64,000 bases of DNA from Vitis vinifera (lineage: Eukaryota > Streptophyta > Magnoliopsida > Vitales > Vitaceae), in contig NC_081818.1 of assembly GCF_030704535.1 (NCBI RefSeq), positions 29,840,001 through 29,904,000 of the forward strand, in the 5' to 3' direction. Position numbers and translations under genes: made by a program. Under the pieces are notes generated by a model. That model saw nothing but the letters and a program-made list of their open reading frames with translations, had not been told where the DNA came from and did no database searches. Of this stretch, positions 10,874-22,700 are shown piece after piece (position 1 is the first letter of the stretch; each line of letters begins with the position of its first letter).

Positions 10874-11274
10874 GACTGGAAAAAAGAAAAAATAAAACAA
10901 AATAAAAGAAAGTGGAAGAGAAACCAAGAAAGAGAGAAAAGAGAGGGCTTAAGGGAAAGGAGAAGAGTCGCAGAGTGAAGTGAAAAAACCTTAGAAGCAG
11001 CTAGCACTAGTGTTGGTTTTTTAACAGAAACCCACACGACTACGCTTCCTTCTCCTCTTTTCTCTTCTCTGCCCTTCACTTCTTCACCACCCTGACTGGC
11101 CCTGACCTCTATTTTGACTCCATCTGAGGGCTGCAACATCAGAACCACCTCAAAGTACGTGATCCCCACACCCATTACACCCACAAGAAAGTGTGGCTCA
11201 CACACCTGAAAAGCAAGTGGCACCTCCATTTCTTGTGAAAGATTCTCTTTCTCCACTCCCACGTGTGGTGTCAT
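10870..11274 (-). other. Upstream ORF in the MYB leader overlapping the MYB start codon
   Basis: A 134-codon frame begins at 11274, inside the predicted leader (TATA at 11445-11452), and its TGA shares bases with the MYB ATG in an ATGA overlap at 10873-10870. The translation is low-complexity and has no family I recognise. If the leader is unspliced, this frame would come before the MYB and could lower its translation. A leader intron would remove it. Function is not demonstrated. Confidence 0.3.
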
Positions 11275-11444
11275 CTCATGTCACGTGTGAAAGGCTGAGG
11301 GAAGAGGCTGATAGAGCCACCACCACAACCTCCACTCTTACTCACGCCCCCTTCTGATCAGCTCTGAGTCTCAGGGCTGTCCCTCTCTGGGTTGGCAAAA
11401 GAAGGGTACTGTGAGAGGCTGCAAAGGTTGGGGACTGCAAAAGG

Positions 11445-11452
11445 CTTATATA
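11445..11452 (-). promoter_or_regulatory. TATA box of the MYB gene
   Basis: TATATAAG on the minus strand lies about 570 bp upstream of the chosen ATG, implying a long leader of roughly 540 bases, or a shorter one if spliced. Confidence 0.5.
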
Positions 11453-12838
11453 CACCAATTGAGAGTGAATGGCAGGAAATAAAAGAGCATGACAAAACAC
11501 CTTCTGTCACTCAAACCCACCTCAACAATAATAAATAACATGTAGCTTTCAGTCTCCATCAGCCCATCTCTCCTTTAGGTTTGGGTCAGAACAGAGGGCT
11601 AGAGCTACCCTAAACCTGGGGCTAATCAGTTAACCACCTGAAGGGGACCCTACATCAAATGCCCCATAAGGGCCGTAACCAAACTAGCAAGGCAGCAACT
11701 GCCCCTACATTATGCATTTTTTCATGTTCTTCCTACAGGGTCATTGAGCCTTGCCCTTAAAAGGTACTCCAAAGTCCAAACTTCTGCATTCAAGTCATGC
11801 TCAGTTTAAAGTTTAAACCACCAACCCATCTTCATAGATTTCATTTTTCTGATTTTTGGACTACCCCACATGGTTGTTCTGCAGGATAATAAATTTCACT
11901 TTTGTCTTGTTTGTTTTAGTGTGAGTATCTCACTCATACTGTTCACAAAGTGAGAGATATTGCTCCCCCTTGTTGGGTTTCTTAAAGCAATGTGAGAAGA
12001 TTCAAGCTTTTTATCTGAGATAAGATATAACTTACTGCTTCTCAGAAAATCAGAAAATCAGAAAAAGAGAAGTTTTCAAGTCTGTTTAAGTGTCCATTTT
12101 GCACAAGATTTTATTAAAGGGATGTAAGAAGATATGCATTTAAGAAGTAATCTTGGAAAACCTCTCCATGGGGTGCATCACTTTCCATTTCCTCCTGTAT
12201 TTCCCTTTCTGTAACACAAGTCCTATGTTTCCTTTCTTGTACATTTCCACTGTTATTTTCCAGCAAGACCATTTCCAAGGTAAAAGAAAACATGGTTGGT
12301 AACTGCTAATTAAAGCTCCACAGAGCTCAAAATAGTAAACCAACTCCTCAACAACAGTAAAAGGATTGGCACATCTCAGATTCGCAGGAATGTTTTTTAG
12401 CTTCCACTCACATTTCCTAAAAAATTTCACCCCTCGGTGAGAAAAAAAGAATAGTAATAATATACTGAAGTTCTCATTCTCAGTTTTACCTCCTCTGACC
12501 AAAAGAATACCATTGCTCTCTACCTAATAAATAATTTGATTACTTGGAATTTAATTCTCATATCTTATAACTAAAGTCTCGTTTCTTTGTATCTTTGTAT
12601 CCAAAAATCAATTAGTATTCAACAATCTCTCTCCTAATATGATATTTATATAACTTAAACCTGGCATCCTTTTAACTCTTATACTAATATTAGGATCAAA
12701 CTTTGAAAATCAATTAATGTTCAATGAGAGTAGGTCAAACTTTTATGACATTCAATATCACATTCCGCATGTTTCTTTTAAGAGCCATTATTTAGACAAT
12801 CTATTTTCAAACTTAAGATCAGACACCCAACACTTAAT

Positions 12839-13025
12839 AATTTGTTGGAAGCTCTAATCACATAAAGAGGATTTAGATGCAAAATGGGATACAAAGCTAA
12901 ATAAAAACTATGAGAACTTTCCTCAGGAGCTAATTTGTTGAAAGCTCTAATCACATAAAGGAGGATTTAGATGCAAAATGGGACACGGTACTAAATAAAA
13001 ACTATGAGAACTTTCCTCAGCAGCT
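12839..13025. repeat. Direct tandem duplication, period 93 bp, two copies
   Basis: Copy 1 (12839-12931) and copy 2 (12932-13025) both start AATTTGTTG and share AAGCTCTAATCACATAAAG and ACTATGAGAACTTTCCTCAG. They differ by a few substitutions and a one-base insertion, so this is a fairly recent local duplication. Confidence 0.85.
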
Positions 13026-13490
13026 CCCACACTATTAGAGTTTGATTGGATTATTGCTGTAATTCTCCTTTTCATTTAAAATCTTATTGGTTTCATGATC
13101 ATGTCCCAAATTCTAGTCAGCTTTTATTTATTAGAAAGTAAATGATAGAAAATATAGAAGTGGAAGTAGGTGTGTTTTTCCACCTCAACTTCTTTTAAAT
13201 GGAACACATCAAATCCTCCATCCTTATCAAATGTCCCCATTCTCAGTCCACAAGCATTATTAATTTTAACAATAGAAAGTTACAGTGTCCTCACCAAAAC
13301 TGTCAAAGCAACATGTGATTTTGTTTTCTTTAAATGGGGTCACAAAAAGCATTTAAGTATTCGAAGTCACAAAGCTTGTATCTTTGCACTGTTACTTGTA
13401 CATTACACTAGACCAGGTCAAGGACACCACACAGCTATCAACAGTACAGAACTGCAGAGTCACAGCTCCCCCCCTAGCAGATCAGAGAGA

Positions 13491-13507
13491 GGGGGGGGGG
13501 GGGGGGG
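13491..13507 (+). repeat. Uninterrupted G17 homopolymer in a GA-rich tract
   Basis: Seventeen consecutive G, preceded by GAGAGA and followed by AGGAGAGGGAGAGAG. It can form G-quadruplexes, and the exact length is prone to sequencing error. Confidence 0.8.
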
Positions 13508-14798
13508 AGGAGAGGGAGAGAGAAAATGGGGTAAATGAGAATAAATCGATGGATTGCAAATGGGTTTCCTGATTTATAATAAAAAACTTATCTAGAAAAG
13601 GAATGAAACAAGGGTCATAGACTGATATGATAGACTACAACATTCATACATAGGTGATAATTAAAGTGAGGGTATAAAAAAAAAAGGAAAAAGAAGAAGA
13701 AAGTGTATGAGAGACTTGATTGTTCTTTAAAAACAGTACTATCAAACATTAATGGGATTAGAAAGGTGGGTTTTGTGCCACCTTTGTCCTTTCCATGTAC
13801 AGTACAGATGTAGACAAAGGGGAGGAAAGGGAAAGTGTGGTAAAAGTAGTGAATTCCCATACTGGATAAAAGAATCTGAAGCAAGTAACTAATGGTAGAA
13901 TTCTAATGGCATTTCCATCCAAAATGTCCATTCATTCAGCTGCTACCACAAGTTAATTGAAGCACCCATCTCATAAATTTTTTGGTACTTTATCATAGTT
14001 TGAGTCCATTGCTGTTCACTTCTCTTAAATGGACTCAGTTTTTATGAGGCAATTGAAACTTTGCAATTTGATGGGAGGGAACACACCCATGAAGGGGGGT
14101 TAATCCCCTGGTTATATGAGTCCATCTCTCTATCCTACACAACTTCAATACAAGAACCGGTCAAATCAGAAGTTTGATTTATTATCAAAGGGCACCATGT
14201 AATATTTGCTTATTTGTTTCTAAATTTTTTATACCATATTTGTGTCCAATAATTTGTTGGGGCTTATAGTTTTCATCCTTTCAGTCAAGTGCTTATTCTC
14301 TCTTTGTAATTCATTTTTGGTGCATAAAAGTTGTTCATAAGTTCGAAAAATGGGTTATTCAAATAATGATTCTTAAAACATAATCGAAAAATATACTATC
14401 TTATAAAAAGTTTAATCTATTCTTATTGGATATCAATTAGTTTGTAGATAAAACGGTTAAAGCCGAGTCCAATAATTAAGCCAAGAATGATAGTCTTGGG
14501 CCATGAGAGCGTAAAAAAAAAAAAATGATTGTTAGAGGTGCAACAATGCCGATATTTTGAAGAATTCTACTTCAATTACTTTCTTGTCATTGTTCAGCCC
14601 CCCAAAAAAATGCGACAATAAGGCAAAATGAACTCATCTCATTCCGGAGCCTCTATGGGCAATGCTTTCTAGTCCTACTTTCACCTTTTTTTCTTTTTCT
14701 TTTTGGTGTGGTCAGCCTTGAATGAGGCCCACAATATCAGAGTAACCCAGCCCATAGGTTGCCCAGCATAAACTTCAAAGACCAACCCATTAAACCTT

Positions 14799-14840
14799 GA
14801 CTGGACTGGACTGGACTGGACTGGGCTGGCCTGGCCTGGG
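14799..14840 (+). repeat. Short tandem repeat GACTG x5 passing into GGCCT units
   Basis: About five consecutive GACTG units (14799-14823) are followed by GGCTGGCCTGGCCTGGG, a decaying five-base microsatellite in non-coding DNA. Confidence 0.75.
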
Positions 14841-15337
14841 CCTCCCATGTCTGTAAAAAAAAAATGGATCTTATCCTTCTAAATATACAACTGTTTTATC
14901 TTTTTAATTAAATTTTCCCTTCAAAATGGATCCGACTCATCCTCATATGAGAAAATTGTTAAGACCCCTAATCACCCAACAGACTAAATTTTTTAGTTTA
15001 ATTAATAGTTTAATATGATATCAAAGTTTGACGACACAAGAAACATCGAGTCTTACCTAAAATAATTCCTAAATCACCCTTTTACAAGAAAAAGGATATA
15101 TGTTTAGAAAATTGCCACATTCCAAGACCCTACATTTAGAAAACCTGACATCAATCAAGGAGATAAGGAGATGAACCAGGGCAGGTTTATGTAGACTTTA
15201 TCCAACTTCTAGATAAACCTTTAGGCCCTTGAGGATTTTCAACATTATGGTGGCCATTGTTCAGACGCAAGCTCTAATGCGAACCATGATTTCCTCTGCC
15301 AACCATGGTGTCTCTTTGTTGATTTTTTTTTATATCG

Positions 15338-15339
<2 letters not shown>

Positions 15340-15381
<42 letters not shown>
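15340..15381. repeat. (AT)n microsatellite, about 20 units
   Basis: Perfect AT alternation of about 42 bases, likely polymorphic between cultivars or alleles. Confidence 0.9.
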
Positions 15382-15384
<3 letters not shown>

Positions 15385-17235
15385 AAATAGACTATTTTTT
15401 AAAATATTTTTGAGTTAGTTTTAGTTTTTTATAGATTTATAACAACTGAAAAATATTTTGAAAGTGTTTGTAATTCGCACAAATGCTATTCTTAGTATTT
15501 TAGTTCTCAAAACAAAAAAATAATTAAGAACTATTCTTAAAAATTATTTTTTAGGAATAAATTTTTAAAATGTCGGGGAACAACCCTTATATTGCGAAAA
15601 GTCCCAATTGTTTTGAAGAAGTAGGATAAATAATCTTAAATATTTGTAGGTGTAGAGGACAAATATAGGTTGAATGAGCAGTTGGGCACCAACCCACAAT
15701 TCTCTATAAGCCATCATTGCTTGACTGTAATTGTAACCTAACTAACAAATGGTCCAATAAAATGACCTCATGCTATGGTCAATCAGATAACAATGCAACC
15801 CGTGAAGGATCACAATTCTTTTTCTCCACACTTTCTCTACATTGCACCCAGTCAAATTCTAGGCAACCAAACAGAAAAGGCACCCATGATCAGCGGAGAA
15901 ACTCACTGCTGAATTGGTGAAAGAAAATCCCCAGTTGAAGCCAGCAGGCGCATGGACTCGGTGACATTGCAACAACCATGCAACAATTTGGAGTGTTCAC
16001 AGCTTGGCCTAGATGCTGATGCTGCTACTAGGCTGCTGTCTCTGATTTGAAAGAATTTAGTGATTATGCATTAGACAAACGTCATAATAGCACTAATTAA
16101 TCAAATCAGCAATAAGGTTATCTGATTAACATGGTTGAATCATTAAGGCCTAGTAAAAATGCTGGCTACTATGAGGGAGATTGGTCGCCGACAAGGTGAA
16201 AACATGGATATAGAGAGCTTGGAGTATCTGCAGACATGGAGAGACGAGAGAGGGCGAAGGCGAAGCGTTGAGACGTCTTTTTCACACGCCATTAATGTAG
16301 TCGCGGCTTTTTATATGCCACTTGGTCGGTCTCATTTACAGATGAGGGTCACCAGCTGATGTAAAGTCCAATTTGAAAGGACAAGCGCATGCCTATAAAA
16401 TGTGTTTGAATGGTTAGTTTACCTCTAAACTGTGAATTCTAAATTGATCTGTAGGAAAAAGAATCAAAAGATCAGGCACTGTCCATCTATGAATTTCTTG
16501 TGTCTGCTTTTCCTTCTGTGATGGTTTAAATCTCAAAAGAAAATCACGGTAAATTTGAGAGAGTGCTGTTTTGAGATCTCAATCATAAATGGCAACGTTG
16601 GTTTTTCATGAGAGGGCTGCAGATCCAACAACTTCCGAGAGGATTCAACAAAGAAATTAATGAAACTTCCCCCCAGAGAAGTTGCATAGCAGATAGATGA
16701 ACCCAAACATTTATGTTTATGTTTCTCTTTCCTACTTGTTCCTACCTCATACTTTGTCGGTGTATCCACCTTCAAAATTCTATGAGACGTTATTTGTCAA
16801 AACACAACACATAAATACTCCTGATGAGTAGGTAGGGTTATAGCAAGTTGAGAAGATAGATAAATCTTTGAAATATCATTAACCAAATTGAAGATTTTCA
16901 CTTTCACATTCTCATAATGGCTCAAGTACAACAAAGTCATATGCATTACAATGACCTCACATAGACTAAGCAAAAACACTCTTTACTAGAGCATTTAGTA
17001 GGGAACATTTACTGATAATAAAATTAACGTCTACCTCCTCAGCAGTGGCAGGGGCTTTCAGCACAAAGCCAGCCATGAACTGCAAAAAGCCACAAGCAAA
17101 TTACAATGGAAAAAAGGGCCATTCAAAATTGACCCTTTTCATTTTTTACATATATGAAGCTATTTTACTATACATTTGCTTTATCCAACCTTAGTCTTTA
17201 TGCCATACCCTTAGCTTAGGCATATAAATATCAGC

Positions 17236-17260
17236 ATATATATATATATATATATATATA
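17236..17260. repeat. (AT)n microsatellite downstream of expansin
   Basis: About 12 AT units, 65 bp downstream of the expansin stop codon and therefore probably inside its 3' UTR. Confidence 0.8.
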
Positions 17261-17324
17261 GCAATCTTTATATTTATTTATATGGTGAAAAACCTGCTAA
17301 AAGTTTTTAACTTAGTTTGATTTT

Positions 17325-18272
17325 CTAGCGGAATTGGCCTCCAGTGTAGGTCTGGCCAAAGGACCAGCCTGCAGGGGCAACATTGTAGGAGACTATGGCG
17401 CGGCCATCGCTGGTGACTACTCTGAAGGAGAGGCTTTGGCCATTGAGGTAGGAGTTGCTTTGCCAGTTTTGGCCCCAGTTCCTTGACATAGGCTGCCAGG
17501 CAGTTCTTGAACCCTTGATGGAAACAGCATGGACATCGCCGGCGCCCCCCACGTTGGTGACGAGGACAAGATTGAAGTAGGAATGGCCATTGACGGTGAA
17601 CCTGATGCCTCCTGATTTTCTGCAGGAAACCCTACAAAACCCATGAAGGAAGAAGCATTGTGAGCTCGCCAGTAAAGAGAAATCAGTACAAGAAATGCTG
17701 GAACGGTGAATTGGGGGCAAATGGCAATTGGCATACCTTCTGTAAGCGACAGGGACAATCCCAGCTCTGTACTGAGCAATGTGTTGGAAGACAGGCTGAG
17801 AGAGATCAAAGTGTTGCTGGGGAGGATCACACCAGCCTCCTGGTGGGCAGAAGTTAGTGGCAGTGACGACAATGGTGCCAGGGAGGCACCACTGGGGATC
17901 ATTCACACACCTAAGCTCAAAACAGGCGCCACAGCTGAGGCCATTGTTGAAAAGAGCTGTGCTCAATGCTGCAGTGTTGGTCCCATACCCCTGGCTGTAC
18001 AGGTTTCCATATCCACAAGCTCCACCTACATAAGACAATTGCCAAATACCAATATTGAAGTGACAAAGGGAGCAGATATTTATCCTTATGTATGAAAGTC
18101 ACACCAAATTTATTGATTAACTCAGTTGTGTAAACTGTAACCCACCCATTGTCCCAGAAGCATCACCACCTCCATAGAAGGTGGCATGAGCATTAATCCA
18201 ACCACCATAATACCCATTCACAGCTGAGACCATTGAGAGAATGCCCACCAACAGAAACCCGAGAAGAGCCAT
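17325..18272 (-). CDS. Alpha-expansin (EXPA)
   Basis: Three exons, 18272-18146, 18025-17737 and 17631-17325, with GT-AG introns in phases 1 and 2, encode 240 residues. Both introns sit at the classic alpha-expansin positions (in TMG/GACGYG and in AYRR/V). Expansins loosen plant cell walls non-enzymatically at acid pH. A secretion signal ([20 protein letters not shown], 1-20) is followed by the double-psi barrel domain with GGACGYGN, the cysteine ladder [12 protein letters not shown], and HFD at 114-116. The CBM63-like C-terminal domain carries surface aromatics ([13 protein letters not shown]) and ends [10 protein letters not shown]. The ATG chosen is the only one preceding a signal peptide. 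Length is slightly under the usual 245-260 because of the short N-terminus. The group resembles EXPA2/EXPA8; the exact orthologue is not certain. Confidence 0.95.
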
Positions 18273-18454
18273 TTTCCTGCAAAAAGGAAATCAGATAATG
18301 AGCATTTTCTTGACATGCTACTGAAGTTGACCATTCTTTGAAGTGGGCGAAGATAAGAGTGGAAAGACAAGAAAAGGGAAAGAGAAGACTAATGGAGGAG
18401 GATGAACCTTGTTGAGGGGAGTTTGTGAGGAAATGGAGAGGGGGGTTTGAGGGG

Positions 18455-18462
18455 AATAAATA
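18455..18462 (-). promoter_or_regulatory. Probable TATA box of the expansin gene
   Basis: TATTTATT on the minus strand lies about 185 bp upstream of the expansin ATG. It is a weak consensus match in a plausible position. Confidence 0.45.
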
Positions 18463-18469
18463 GATATCA

Positions 18470-19675
18470 GTCAACATCATAGATGGCTGATCATCTGACA
18501 TCTTTGAAGCGGTTGGGACCATTGAAACTGCTAAGTGTAGTGGTTTTGAGGCAGTGATATGTGGAGAAAAATTCATATTTATGGGGTTGAAAGCGGACTT
18601 GTGGGATGAAACCGCGTGGTTTTGTAGCTGTCCATTTGGGAAATCTCTTCAATCCAAAAAGTGGGGCACAGAGTGAGAGATCAAAAGCTCTCTCTCTGTT
18701 GCCAACAAGTAACTGCCCCAAATGTATGGCCACCCCTGTTTTCTTGGCGACAAAAATGAAACATAGAAGCGTCATTTAATGAATTTCATTTAATATCAAA
18801 GAAATTTATTCAAGTAGAAAGAAGTGTTTATCATCGAGATTTTGCAAGATTACTCATTAACTTATTCTATAAAAGAAATCACATGATCGTGAAAAGATGC
18901 TGCTATGTCCAACCACATCCCAAAAACAACAAGACCATGCCATTATTTGTGAAAGGGCAGAACTGTTATCAATTGAATTTCCTACACAAGAACAGAAACT
19001 TACAGTTTCTCATTGTTTTTCCCACATGGCAAACGGAAACTTCATATATAGGAGCAGTTTAGAAACAAGACATTACTGCTGTTCTGGCTGAATATCAAAA
19101 GGAGGTAACTTCCTGTAGACTGTTGCTTCCCCATGAGCAATTCTACTGGTAAAAAGGATTCATGAAAGTTTCCTGTTGATATTCAACTCTAGTATTCCGA
19201 CATATTTTTACTCAATTGGTATCTTGAAATTAGGCACATTACCCCCATTGAATTATGTGACTATGGCTTTCATCCTAGGCTAGATTGCAGCATGCAGTAA
19301 TATGATGAGAGTGAAAATTAAATCAGGAAAAAGAATAGGGCCTTGAGACAATGAAATCTTAAAGGGCACTAGAGTCCTAGACAAGGGTGTCATAGCTTTT
19401 TTTGGGTGATAGGAGATCACCATTGATCTCCTGGCTTAATGACAAGGATTTGGGTTCTTCAACATTGATCACCCTGAATTTGTTATGCAATGTATGCCAC
19501 TGTTGCAAGGAAAATGAAGTATCTACACACTGTAGTTTGTTGCCTTACACTTTCTAAAACTTGAAAACTTCTGATTCTGCAGTTGATCTTTCAAAAATTC
19601 TTAGGCTAGTTTTGGGGAAGTATTAAGAAATATATCTATCTATATATATATATAAAAGAGTTAAATTATTAATTA

Positions 19676-19715
<40 letters not shown>

Positions 19716-22700
19716 CGTTAAACTATATAAATATAATCAAAATTGGTTAAAAATTTACTTGTTTAAACTCTATATAAAAAAGTTAAATTAAATGAAATGA
19801 ATTTAAAATATCATATAAAAATAATTTATTAATTTTAAATCTTTTTATTTTAACTTTCTTCTTTTTTCTATTTTTTTATTTTCTTTTCCTCATATTTTCC
19901 TTCAAATTTTCTGAAAACCAATCATAACATTAAAGATCATTTTACGGGAATCATATATACATTCTTATACACCATTAGACATATGGGTCTGTGGCCTATT
20001 TCAAGTTTTGTTATACATAAATCCCCATTGTTAATATTTATCTTTCAAGTTACATTATACCGTTTGTAAACTATATTAGCATCCATGTCAAACTCCAATT
20101 CATTCTTAAGTTGATCTAAATGATTCTTCCATTTCATTCAATCAAATTCTTCATATGCATACGTGATCTTACCTCGGTCACGAAAAGCAAAATTCTAACA
20201 AAATATATGTAATAGATTCCTCTTGATTGTATAGATATATTTTTAAATCATATTGAATTTGACTTCAATCATATAATATTCATATAAAATGATATTAGCT
20301 TCAATCTCCATGTAACAATTTGTCAATAACAAACACCAAGACCATCTATAAAACCGAACATAAGATTTTATTATACCTTCCTCAGGGTGGATCAAATGGT
20401 TTTGATTAATTCAAATAATTCACCAATATGAGACATATATTCTGCAAGTTGTACAACTAATTAAGTTTGCAAAAATTTTCACCCAAATTTTATTTGAAGA
20501 AAACTACCATTACCCAAAAGCTTAAATTATCATGTTCCAAGATGGAGAGACAAAGAATGGATCACCCACAAATGAATGAGTGAGCAAACTACAAATCTAT
20601 CAATTTACTTATCTTTCTTTGTTGGAAATTGAGTAAAAAGACAAGGGAAGCTCCACATTGGGACCAAAGTTATAATACTATATTAAAACTATAAATTGAG
20701 CCAAAATCTTTATTATTAAATGTTCAATCCCAACAATTTACATCAGGTAATTCTCACAGGATGGACCCAAGGGAATGATAATTGATAGGTGACTCAAATT
20801 AAACATCACCCCCTTTATTACCCTGGAAGGTCCAAAAACATCAGTATTGAAAAGGGTTTTGCACTTTTGCTTTTTGATGGACATAATTCTTGGAAAGGAT
20901 TTTGCTTCTTTTTTTTTCTTTCCTCTGGTGGTCTCTTATCAATGTTCCTGAGAGTTGACTGATAAATAGTCAGTTGCTGCTCTCTGAATTCTTGAAAATG
21001 AAATTACCCTCCTCCACCTATCAATCATTTTAACTTAAAATTAATATTACACCCTTTTATACAAACACGTTCTGGTCATAATAACTTAAAAATGTTATCC
21101 ACGAGGAAAATAAATTATTTGATAAAATTTAAATTAATGACTTATGCTAAACAAATCAACTTTTTAAAAACTTAAATTATTAAAAAGTTGATGAATAATA
21201 TATATTAACCATATTGGGGCTTTGGACAGAAGGATGTGGTCTTATATCATCTGTCATTTTTCATAATCTAAATAAATAATCCAATTTGGATCTACGGGTC
21301 TTATGATTTTAAAATAAACAATTCCTTTTAAATATCCAAAAACTTAACAAAGAACAAAAAGGTATAAAGATTTGATTAAAAAGGAGATAGAGAGACAAAA
21401 AAGTGGTTTTGTCCTGGAATGCTTGGATTTCATGGAAGCCCGTGATCAGGGGAAAGCCTTTTGCCCTTGCCTAGCATTCAGAGAAGAAAAGACATACAAA
21501 TAAAAAGGTGAATATTTGGGACTAGATTGAGTGGGACATAGTAATAATTCACTAACTACCCCCTTTTATGAGAAATTTGAAGGCATTATTAGATTTTTGT
21601 GATTTTAGTTACCTTTTGGGTCTTGTAAAAGTAGTGGAATTTCAATTGGAAAAGAGGGAAAGAGCAAAGGCTGATGAACTTTTGAATTTTTTTAGGGTTT
21701 GCATGAAGTATCCAACACAAAAGTATAGGAGGAATATTGTCTTAAATTTACTTATTATAGGCTTATTATCTAACATCTTAAGTTTTAAGGTCAAATTGGT
21801 AATCTAATATGATATTAGAGTTAAACTTTTTTTGTTCACACATCATGATCTTCATTGATTTTAACAATCCACAATATTTCTAGGTGTCATGGTCTTATTA
21901 CTTGACATGATATCAAGATCACGTTAATCTTGTTCATCAAGGTCTTTAGCTCAAATTAATAAATTAATGTAGTATGAGAACTCTAAGTGATTACAGGTGT
22001 CAAGCTCAAATCTCTGTCTATCCATTCCTCATCTATTTATCTATAATCCATAATTTACGGTTAGATTCTACTTTAACAATGAGCAAGGTATTGGATACAA
22101 AGTCCTCCATCAATGAACCATATGAGGATGATACACAAAGGGGAGAATTGCAAAATGAGGTTTGTGTTAGGCTATAATGGAGAGCCAACTGTCAAACACA
22201 CACTTCACCATCTCCATCTCTGTCCCTCTCATCCAGCTTGCCTTGAGAGCTCCACAACATAACCCTATTTCTCATTAAAAATCATAACATGAGGGGCTTT
22301 GATTTTCAGGGCATTTCACCCACCAACTCGACCTAGTACACACATAGGAAAGGAGGGCCAATGCTCTTAAGCAATAGTAGCTATGGCCACTGTGCCACTG
22401 TGGAAAATGACCCGTCCCCCTTGATCCTAAGCTGTGAGAAGATGCTGTCATAGAAAATGACCTTGCCTTGGGATTTTTAGTGAATTGGATCAAACAAAAG
22501 GGACCAGAAATGGACTTGCATCCATCATGGCTTCTATTTGGTACATATGAACAATAATTCATTCTTGCATCTGCACATGCCTGCTGGTTTTGAGCATAGG
22601 AACAAGTACTTCTGAGAAATTGTTCAGTACTACCCATAAATTCTTGTGATTTTTACAGGTCCTCTGTGAGCAATACTCTCATGCTATGGACCATCCACCA

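Larger units (their letters stand above)
11460..17034. other. Spacer between MYB and expansin genes
   Basis: 5.6 kb with no supported gene. It contains a 93-bp tandem duplication (12839), a G17 run (13491), a GGACT-type short repeat (14799), a degenerate GGTATCAGAG-like element relic (about 15000-15035) and a long AT microsatellite (15340). Short frames at 12140-12502, 13170-13538 and 16159-16359 show no domain or codon signature. Confidence 0.55.

Noticed and set aside
10874-10927. Alternative MYB start at 10927
   Set aside because: It adds 18 mainly hydrophobic residues (MVSLPLSFILFYFFFFPV), which is unlikely for a nuclear transcription factor.
12140-12502. 120-codon minus frame
   Set aside because: No domain, low-complexity and stop-flanked in AT-rich spacer; no promoter or splice context.
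16159-16359. 66-codon plus frame with Arg-rich end
   Set aside because: No similarity I recognise, and no signals around it beyond a chance TATA-like word inside the frame.
17417-17902. 161-codon frame antiparallel or shifted within the expansin gene
   Set aside because: Shadow of the expansin exons in another frame.
22275-22637. 120-codon minus frame rich in Cys and Ser
   Set aside because: Composition looks random, and the cysteines do not follow a known spacing.
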